8,202 nucleotides of DNA, taken from assembly GCA_964580575.1 (NCBI GenBank), contig CAZOLJ010000130.1, forward strand, positions 1-8,202, read 5' to 3'. A program made the position numbers and the translations under genes. Below the pieces are notes generated by a model. That model was not told the origin of the DNA and did no database searches. It saw nothing but the letters and a program-made list of their open reading frames with translations. Every line of letters begins with the position of its first letter. The stretch's first letter is position 1. Of the stretch, positions 1 to 8,202 are shown one piece after another. The stretch comes from CAVPDE01 sp964580575. GTDB lineage: Bacteria; Desulfobacterota; DSM-4660; Desulfatiglandales; HGW-15.

Positions 1-2
1 AG

Positions 3-16
3 TTGCGATTTGCGAT
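3..16. repeat. Tandem heptamer TTGCGAT x2
   Basis: Two exact, adjacent copies of TTGCGAT lie at the left edge of the window. The window begins here, so a longer array may continue upstream. The rest of the stretch up to the rpmG start at 143 contains no open frame that I can support, and no clear promoter or terminator. It is presumably the spacer between rpmG and an upstream gene, which in this cluster is often tuf, but that gene is not visible. Confidence 0.4.
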
Positions 17-142
17 TCGGGAGGGGGGTCGCACGGTGGGAGCCGGGGTCATCAGTGACATCATTGAGTAGAAATCCGCTTTCTGTGACCCAGCGTCGCG
101 GGAAGAGAAGAATCAAACCATTCAATTGGGCCGGTGGCGACC

Positions 143-292
143 ATGCGTGACATTATCACTTTAGCCTGTGAGCAGTGCAAGAACAGGAATTACTCGACGA
201 CAAAAAACAAAAGAAAGACGCCGGACAAGCTGTCTTTCAAGAAATACTGTCCTTTCTGCAAAACGCACACGCTCCACAAGGAGACGAAGTAG
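143..292 (+). CDS. rpmG: 50S ribosomal protein L33
   Basis: A 49-residue protein matching the small basic L33 family, a component of the large ribosomal subunit near the E site. It begins MRDIITLACEQCKNRNY and ends in a Lys/His-rich tail. It has two CxxC pairs (Cys9/Cys12 and Cys36/Cys39), so it is the zinc-binding (C+) form rather than the cysteine-free paralog that some bacteria use under zinc limitation. The length is normal for the family. The ATG start is preceded by only a weak purine-rich element (GGTGG, 134-138 region), and no other start fits. The gene is followed 13 bases later by tRNA-Trp and then secE, an arrangement common in bacteria, and is probably cotranscribed with them. Confidence 0.95.
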   Translation: MRDIITLACEQCKNRNYSTTKNKRKTPDKLSFKKYCPFCKTHTLHKETK

Positions 293-305
293 GTTTCGGG
301 CGTGC

Positions 306-382
306 AGGCCAGTAGCTCTAACGGCTAGAGCACCGGACTCCAAATCCGGGTGATGGGGGTTCGAATCCCTCCTGGCCTGCCA
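306..382 (+). tRNA. trnW: tRNA-Trp (anticodon CCA)
   Basis: A complete cloverleaf can be folded by eye. The acceptor stem AGGCCAG (306-312) pairs with CTGGCCT (372-378), followed by discriminator G379 and an encoded CCA (380-382). The D stem is GCTC/GAGC (315-318/328-331). The anticodon stem CCGGA/TCCGG (333-337/345-349) encloses loop CTCCAAA, which places anticodon CCA at 340-342 for the Trp codon UGG. The T stem 355-359/367-371 encloses TTCGAAT. The gene sits between rpmG and secE with no visible promoter of its own, so it is likely processed from the operon transcript. Confidence 0.97.
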
Positions 383-424
383 GATCTGGTGGCGTGAATC
401 AAGGACAGGGATTGTGCGGGGACG

Positions 425-793
425 ATGAAAAGACAAGAGAAAAAGAAAGCGATGGGAAGAGCGGTGCCCGATCCCTCGGGGACTCCAGCGACATCCCCTT
501 CGGAAGAAGACGGCCGGCCCGAAAGGGAGATGAAGAAAAAAACGTCTCTCGTGCCCTCCAAGAGGGAGGCGGAAAAGAAGTCGGACGGCGGGATGTCGGT
601 TTCCAGAGCGGTAAGAGCCTCTCTCCAGTTCCTGAGAGAATCCCGTACGGAACTCAAGAAAGTGAAGTGGCCCACCCGCAAGGAAGTTCTGGCTTCCACG
701 GCGGTCGTCATAGGACTCGTGTTGGTGATCTCCTTCTTTCTCGGCCTCATTGACTTCGGACTGATCAAGATCATCAAGAACATCGTGGGATAG
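425..793 (+). CDS. secE: Preprotein translocase subunit SecE
   Basis: A 122-residue protein. The C-terminal half is the conserved SecE core: an amphipathic helix at about residues 61-78, the family signature KKVKWPTRKEVL (about 78-89), and one hydrophobic membrane span (about 90-110) ending FGLIKIIKNIVG. SecE clamps SecY in the inner-membrane SecYEG channel. The first 55 or so residues are highly charged and Ser/Pro-rich, look disordered, and make the protein longer than the 60-85 residues typical of single-span SecE. Internal Met codons at residues 10, 36 and 57 are possible starts, but none has a well-spaced Shine-Dalgarno. The chosen ATG has GGGG just upstream (418-421), itself weak. The function is secure, but the exact start is less so. 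It lies directly upstream of nusG, the usual secE-nusG pairing. Confidence 0.93.
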   Translation: MKRQEKKKAMGRAVPDPSGTPATSPSEEDGRPEREMKKKTSLVPSKREAEKKSDGGMSVSRAVRASLQFLRESRTELKKVKWPTRKEVLASTAVVIGLVLVISFFLGLIDFGLIKIIKNIVG

Positions 794-852
794 TGCTCTG
801 TGGAGAAGACCCATCATCCCGCCAAACCGTGTGAGCTTTTTTGGGGAATGAC

Positions 853-1383
853 GTGGAATTAAAATGGTACATCGTGCACACCTACTCGGGCTTCGAGAAC
901 AAGGTCAAGGCGAGCCTAGAGGAGAGGATCAAAACCTTGGGTCAGGAGAGCTCTTTCGGCAAGATCCTCGTCCCGACGGAGAAAGTCGTTGAACTCAAGA
1001 AAGGGCTGAAGAAAACGTCTTCCAGGAAATTTTATCCTGGGTACATTATGGTTCAGATGGTTCTGAACGAGGAAACCTGGCACACGGTGAGGAGTACGGC
1101 CAAAGTCACCGGATTTGTCGGAGGCGGTACCATGCCGTCCCCGGTCCCGGATGATGAGGCGGAACGGATCATTCGCCAGATGGAGGAAGGGATCAGCAAA
1201 CCCAAACCGAAATACCAATTCGAAGAAGGCGATCAGGTGAGGGTGATTGACGGTCCATTTAACAATTTTCAAGGCATTGTCGAGGAGGTCAAGCCGGACA
1301 AGGAAAAGCTGAGGGTCCTGATCACGATTTTCGGGCGTGCCACTCCTGTAGAACTGGATTTCATCCAGGTCAACAAGATCTAG
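853..1383 (+). CDS. nusG: Transcription termination/antitermination protein NusG
   Basis: A 176-residue protein if started at GTG 853. The N-terminal NGN domain (about 1-105) opens with the family motif KWYIVHTYSGFENKV and includes the FYPGYIMVQM segment. A linker follows, then a C-terminal KOW domain (about 120-176) with GDQVRVIDGPFNNFQGIVEE and a typical ending in VELDFIQVNKI. NusG binds the RNA polymerase clamp through NGN, and Rho or ribosomal S10 through KOW. I prefer GTG 853 because GGGGAA (843-848) lies four bases upstream and the resulting N-terminus matches the family. The in-frame TTG at 841 would add four residues but lacks a Shine-Dalgarno. Fifty-nine bases separate it from secE, with no terminator seen. 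Confidence 0.95.
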   Translation: MELKWYIVHTYSGFENKVKASLEERIKTLGQESSFGKILVPTEKVVELKKGLKKTSSRKFYPGYIMVQMVLNEETWHTVRSTAKVTGFVGGGTMPSPVPDDEAERIIRQMEEGISKPKPKYQFEEGDQVRVIDGPFNNFQGIVEEVKPDKEKLRVLITIFGRATPVELDFIQVNKI

Positions 1384-1406
1384 GGGAACACCGAGAAGAC
1401 CGCAGA

Positions 1407-1438
1407 TTCCCTCACGGGGAGGGAAAGGGTCCTTTTTT
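1407..1438 (+). terminator. Possible attenuator/terminator between nusG and rplK
   Basis: A perfect 7-base-pair inverted repeat, TTCCCTC (1407-1413) with GAGGGAA (1419-1425), encloses loop ACGGG. Seven bases later comes a run of six T (1433-1438), then more T-rich sequence to 1447. The gap between stem and T-run is longer than in a canonical intrinsic terminator, so full termination is doubtful. Partial attenuation before the rplKA genes, or simple RNA processing, is possible. The 145-base spacer is also where L1 autoregulation of rplK-rplA acts in other bacteria, but I did not identify a convincing L1-binding motif here. Confidence 0.33.
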
Positions 1439-1528
1439 GCTTTTTGTCCGGGTTTGAGCCGGTGGCATGCAACGCATCGGAAACAGCCCCTCAGGGCGAG
1501 GGTGCTTAAGGACACGACGAGGTATCCT

Positions 1529-1954
1529 ATGGCTAAGAAAATGATAGCAACGGTTAAGCTTCAGGTGAAAGGGGGGCAGGCAAACCCCTCCCCACCCATT
1601 GGTCCGGCGCTGGGACAGCACGGCGTGAACATCGCCGAATTCTGCAAGTCTTTCAATGCGAAGACTCAGGACCAGACGGGCGTGGTCATCCCTGTGATCA
1701 TTACGATTTACGCGGACAGGTCCTTTTCTTTCATCACCAAAACGCCGCCCGCGTCTGTTCTCCTGAAGCAGGCAGCCAAGATCGCCAAAGGATCGGCCGT
1801 GCCCAATCGGGACATGGTGGGGCAGGTCACGCAGAAACAGGTCGTGGAGATTGCCAAGCTCAAGTTTGACGACCTGAATGCCAATGACCTGGAAGCCGCC
1901 GTCCGCATCATTGCCGGGACGGCCCGAAGCATGGGAATCCAGGTAACTCCTTAA
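1529..1954 (+). CDS. rplK: 50S ribosomal protein L11
   Basis: A 141-residue protein, the usual L11 length, beginning MAKKMIATVKLQVKGGQANP. The N-terminal domain carries the conserved proline-rich PSPPIGPALGQHGVN (about 21-34), the surface where thiostrepton-class antibiotics bind together with 23S rRNA. The C-terminal rRNA-binding domain ends in the family signature RIIAGTARSMGIQV. L11 forms the base of the stalk and takes part in GTPase factor function and the RelA-dependent stringent response. ATG 1529 is chosen over in-frame upstream codons because GAGG (1519-1522) lies six bases before it and the N-terminus matches family members. The upstream extension of the open frame is spacer. rplA follows after 22 bases. 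Confidence 0.97.
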   Translation: MAKKMIATVKLQVKGGQANPSPPIGPALGQHGVNIAEFCKSFNAKTQDQTGVVIPVIITIYADRSFSFITKTPPASVLLKQAAKIAKGSAVPNRDMVGQVTQKQVVEIAKLKFDDLNANDLEAAVRIIAGTARSMGIQVTP

Positions 1955-1976
1955 GGAAGGGTGAGGACAGAGGACT

Positions 1977-2681
1977 ATGGCAACACATGGTAAGAAATAC
2001 CGGGCAGCCTTTGAAAAAGTGGATCGAGCCAAGCGTTATTCTTTTCAGGAGGCCGTGCAACTGGCTCTTGCGACTCATTATACCAAGAACGATCAGGGCT
2101 TGGATATCGCCGTGAGACTCGGAGTGGATCCCCGGCATGCGGATCAGATGGTGCGGGGTACGGTGGTTCTGCCTCACGGGGTCGGGAAGTCGGTGCGTGT
2201 CCTTGTTTTCGCGAAAGGGGAAAAGGAAAAGGAAGCGCTTGAAGCCGGTGCGGATTTCGCCGGCGCCGACGAATATATCGACAAGGTTCAAAAGGGCTGG
2301 ATGGACTTTGACAAGGCGATTGCCACACCCGACATGATGACGGCGGTGAGCAAACTGGGCCGGATCCTGGGCCCGAGGGGAATGATGCCCAATGCGAAAC
2401 TCGGAACCGTGACCTTTGATGTGGCCAAGGCCGTCAAAGAGATCAAGGCGGGCAAGATTGATTTCAAAGCCGAGAAGGCGGGGATCGTGCACGCGCCCAT
2501 GGGCAAGGTGTCCTTTGGCGAGCAAAAACTGCTGGCCAACATTTCGGCCTTCATGGAAACCATCATGCGGCTGAAGCCGCCTTCAAGCAAAGGAACCTAT
2601 GTGAAAACCATTGCGATTTCCACCACCATGGGTCCGGGGATCAAGGTGGATCCCGGTCTTGTAAAGGACCTGTTTGGTTAA
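1977..2681 (+). CDS. rplA: 50S ribosomal protein L1
   Basis: A 234-residue protein, standard for bacterial L1. It starts MATHGKKYRAAFEKVDRAKR and has the L1 signature GRILGPRGMMPNAKLGTVT at residues 128-146, within the second domain, followed by the return to domain I (KAEKAGIVHAPMGKVSF). L1 binds 23S rRNA helices 76-78 to form the mobile L1 stalk at the E site, and in many bacteria represses its own rplKA mRNA. Purine-rich elements GTGAGGA (1961-1967) and AGAGG (1969-1973) precede the ATG. It is cotranscribed with rplK (22-base gap). The 400 bases after the stop carry a repeat and the rplJ leader RNA. Confidence 0.97.
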   Translation: MATHGKKYRAAFEKVDRAKRYSFQEAVQLALATHYTKNDQGLDIAVRLGVDPRHADQMVRGTVVLPHGVGKSVRVLVFAKGEKEKEALEAGADFAGADEYIDKVQKGWMDFDKAIATPDMMTAVSKLGRILGPRGMMPNAKLGTVTFDVAKAVKEIKAGKIDFKAEKAGIVHAPMGKVSFGEQKLLANISAFMETIMRLKPPSSKGTYVKTIAISTTMGPGIKVDPGLVKDLFG

Positions 2682-2743
2682 CGTAACGGTATGTGGGACC
2701 GGTCCAGGGGCGTTTCCTCGAGATCTGAGAAGCACGGGTAAGA

Positions 2744-2809
2744 AGTAAGCAGTATGCAGTAAGCAGTGGTTCTTGCTTTCTGCTTACTGCCTACCTCATA
2801 CTGCCTACT
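2744..2809. repeat. Palindromic AGTAAGCAGTATG-type repeat
   Basis: An inverted repeat built from short related units. GCAGTAAGCAG (2756-2766) is perfectly complementary to CTGCTTACTGC (2780-2790) across a 13-base loop. Outside this, AGTAAGCAGTATG (2744-2756) matches CATACTGCCTACT (2797-2809) with one mismatch, leaving a six-base bulge (2791-2796) on the right arm. The left arm is itself a near-tandem of AGTAAGCAGTATGCAGTAAG. Its composition differs from the neighbouring coding DNA, and it resembles the dispersed AGTAAGCAGT-like repeats seen between genes in various bacterial genomes (general recollection, not checked). In RNA it would form a long, stable hairpin just after the rplA stop. Confidence 0.7.
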
Positions 2810-2832
2810 ACGGACGGAGTTCTTGAGGCAGA

Positions 2833-2893
2833 GGGCCGTTAACTGGCCCAGGAGCAATAAGAGTGTTGCTCAGGACCCGTCGGGCCTTGAGCA
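2833..2893 (+). promoter_or_regulatory. Hairpins of the upstream rplJ leader
   Basis: Several compact stems precede the L10-binding domain. GGGCC (2833-2837) pairs with GGCCC (2845-2849) around GTTAACT. Segment 2867-2878 pairs with 2882-2893 as a 12-position stem with one A-C mismatch, one G-U pair and a three-base loop. GAGCAA (2852-2857) can instead pair with TTGCTC (2866-2871), which excludes the previous stem. None of these is followed by a T-run like an intrinsic terminator. They probably belong to the folded leader of rplJL; any regulatory role is inferred. Confidence 0.45.
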
Positions 2894-2909
2894 TAGAGTA
2901 ACAAAAAAA

Positions 2910-2996
2910 GGTCTTGCGGTCGAAGACAGTGGGTGCAGGGCCGCCGCCAAGGCGGCAAAAGGCTTAATGGAACAGAGGTTCCGGCCTACCGAGACC
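2910..2996 (+). promoter_or_regulatory. L10 (rplJ) ribosomal protein leader RNA
   Basis: A leader that folds like the autoregulatory L10 leader: the L10-L12 complex binds its own mRNA at a kink-turn mimic of the 23S rRNA site and lowers rplJL translation. The closing stem GGTCTTG (2910-2916) pairs with CGAGACC (2990-2996, one G-U). After the bulged segment CGGTCGAAGACA, GTGGGT (2929-2934) pairs with GCCTAC (2984-2989). Inside are two hairpins: GCCGCC/GGCGGC (2940-2945/2951-2956) and GGAAC/GTTCC (2969-2973/2978-2982, loop AGAG). The strings GAAGACAG, CTTAAT (2963-2968) and CCTACCGAGA resemble the conserved parts of this leader family as I recall them. It lies 89 bases upstream of the rplJ start, the expected place. 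Confidence 0.85.
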
Positions 2997-3085
2997 GGGG
3001 AAAAGGGGTTGATCCTGAGCATTCCCTGTACTTGGTGTCCACCCTGCGTTTTCTGATCGTGAGCGGAAGAGGGGGTGAGGAGTCT

Positions 3086-3613
3086 TTGAACAAGCAGGAA
3101 AAAGAAAAAGCGATCAAGCAGATGGCCGACAAACTCAAAAGAGCCAAAGGGGCCTTTGTGGTGACCTATCAAGGCCTCGACGTGGAGACGATGACCGCGC
3201 TCCGAAAGGAGCTGAGAAAGCATCAGGTCGAATTCCAGGTCGTCAAGAACCGGCTTTTGAGGCGGGCCAGTCAGGACACAGGCACCTCGGTGATCCAAGA
3301 GCACTTTGTCGGGCCTTGCGCTCTGGCCATCACCTACGACGATGTGGTGACGCCTGCCAAAGTCCTGATCGAGAAGGAAAAGAAGTCCGAGCACCTGAAG
3401 ATCAAGATCGGACAGATCGCGGGGAAGGTGGTTCAGCTGGAAGGCATCAAGAGACTGGCGGAATTGCCGAACCGGGAGGTGTTGCTGGCGCAAGCCCTTT
3501 CGGCCATGCAGGCGGTTCCGGCTTCTCTGGTCAGAACCCTCAACGGGATTCTGACGAAGCTGATGTTTGCTCTCAAGGCGATTGAGAGCAAGAAACAAGA
3601 ACAGGGAGAGTGA
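3086..3613 (+). CDS. rplJ: 50S ribosomal protein L10
   Basis: A 175-residue protein within the normal L10 range. Its N-terminal rRNA-binding domain includes KGAFVVTYQGLDVETMTALR and QVVKNRLLRRA. The C-terminal long helix (about 145-175, with TLNGILTKLMFALKAIESKK) is where L12 dimers dock to make the ribosomal stalk. The open frame extends far upstream through the leader RNA, but the start is taken as TTG 3086. GTGAGGAG (3075-3082) sits just before it, and the resulting N-terminus (MNKQEKEKAIKQMADKL) fits the family. The in-frame GTG 3059 and ATG 3122 lack a Shine-Dalgarno. Expression is likely repressed by the L10-L12 complex acting on the leader at 2910-2996. rplL follows after 50 bases. Confidence 0.95.
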   Translation: MNKQEKEKAIKQMADKLKRAKGAFVVTYQGLDVETMTALRKELRKHQVEFQVVKNRLLRRASQDTGTSVIQEHFVGPCALAITYDDVVTPAKVLIEKEKKSEHLKIKIGQIAGKVVQLEGIKRLAELPNREVLLAQALSAMQAVPASLVRTLNGILTKLMFALKAIESKKQEQGE

Positions 3614-3663
3614 GCGGAATTTCCTTTTCACCGTAAACAAGACTTAAGGAGGATAGAGAAGAA

Positions 3664-4050
3664 ATGGCAGCGAATATCAGCAAAGACGATGTGATCGAGT
3701 TTATTTCCAACATGACGGTGCTGGATCTCTCCGAATTCGTGAAAACCTTGGAGGAGAAGTTCGGCGTCAGCGCAGCGGCCCCTGTGGCCATGATGGCGGC
3801 GCCGGCCGCGGCTGCAGCCAAGGAGGAAGCGGCTGAGAAGACGGAGTTTGATGTGATCCTGGCCTCTGCGGGCGACAAGAAGATCCAGGTGATCAAAGAG
3901 GTTCGGGCCATCACGGGTTTGGGGCTCAAAGAGGCCAAGGCCCTGGTGGACGGCACGCCCGGCAAAGTCAAAGAGGGGATTTCCCGCGACGAGGCGGAGA
4001 AAGTCAAGAAGCAGCTCGAAGAGGCCGGCGCCACTGTCGAAATCAAGTAG
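3664..4050 (+). CDS. rplL: 50S ribosomal protein L7/L12
   Basis: A 128-residue acidic protein. The N-terminal dimerisation domain (about 1-36, including VIEFISNMTVLDLSEFVKTL) is followed by an Ala-rich flexible hinge (about 37-58) and the globular C-terminal domain (about 60-128) with the family signature ITGLGLKEAKALVDGTP and a typical VEIK end. L12 is present in multiple dimers per ribosome on L10, and recruits and activates the translational GTPases. A near-perfect Shine-Dalgarno, TAAGGAGGAT (3645-3654), lies about ten bases upstream, with a second purine run (AGAGAAGAA) closer. This fits the need for higher synthesis of L12 than of its operon partners. Confidence 0.98.
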   Translation: MAANISKDDVIEFISNMTVLDLSEFVKTLEEKFGVSAAAPVAMMAAPAAAAAKEEAAEKTEFDVILASAGDKKIQVIKEVRAITGLGLKEAKALVDGTPGKVKEGISRDEAEKVKKQLEEAGATVEIK

Positions 4051-4099
4051 CACGGCCTGTCTTCGAAGTTTATCATCTGTCACCACATGAGGAGATCCG

Positions 4100-8202
<4,103 letters not shown>

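Noticed and set aside
60..142. Possible promoter upstream of rpmG (TTGAGT near 64)
   Set aside because: No acceptable -10 element lies at the right spacing, so it cannot be supported.
161..817. Reverse-strand frames opposite rpmG, tRNA-Trp and secE
   Set aside because: They cross a confident tRNA and two confident genes, and the translations show no family features.
1454..1528. Upstream extension of rplK by 25 residues
   Set aside because: L11 proteins begin at the MAKK sequence, and a well-placed GAGG precedes that ATG at 1529.
2766..3056. Open frame of 96 codons across the rplA-rplJ spacer
   Set aside because: It begins inside the palindromic repeat, runs through the structured leader RNA, and has no ribosome-binding site or recognisable protein.
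2933..3085. Upstream extension of the rplJ reading frame (would add 51 residues)
   Set aside because: It overlaps the L10 leader stems, has no Shine-Dalgarno at its start, and has no counterpart in the L10 family. The start at 3086 has a good Shine-Dalgarno.

Overview
This window is a stretch of the classical bacterial transcription/translation supercluster, all on the + strand. It reads rpmG (L33), a tRNA-Trp gene, secE, nusG, rplK (L11), rplA (L1), a roughly 400-base leader, rplJ (L10), rplL (L7/L12), and nearly all of rpoB (RNA polymerase beta), which runs off the right edge probably a few codons before its stop. The gene order, the short single-span SecE with a hydrophilic N-terminal extension, the wording of NusG and RpoB, and a Proteobacteria-type insertion in RpoB before the GDKMAGRHGNKG motif together suggest a Desulfobacterota/deltaproteobacterium, perhaps Syntrophobacter-like. 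That placement is inference from protein character, not from a search. Codon third positions are mostly G or C, which creates very long but meaningless antisense open frames opposite rpoB.

Layout: positions 1-142 hold no gene, only a short tandem heptamer at the edge. Positions 143-793 carry rpmG, tRNA-Trp and secE, closely spaced and probably cotranscribed. Positions 853-2681 carry nusG, rplK and rplA, with a possible attenuator hairpin between nusG and rplK. Positions 2682-3085 hold no protein gene. They contain a dispersed-type palindromic repeat (about 2744-2809), a set of competing hairpins (2833-2893), and a well-formed L10-type ribosomal protein leader RNA (2910-2996). Positions 3086-8202 carry rplJ, rplL and rpoB. 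rplJ appears to start at TTG and nusG at GTG; both calls rest on Shine-Dalgarno placement and family N-termini.

The genes work together in gene expression. L11, L10 and L12 form the ribosomal GTPase-associated stalk and its base, and L1 forms the opposite stalk. L33 sits near the E site. NusG couples RNA polymerase (RpoB) to Rho or to the ribosome, and SecE is an essential part of the SecYEG translocon. I see no unknown protein system here. The parts worth a second look are non-coding: the rplA-rplJ leader, where one 9-base segment can pair with three alternative partners around the L10-binding domain, and the palindromic repeat inserted just upstream of it.
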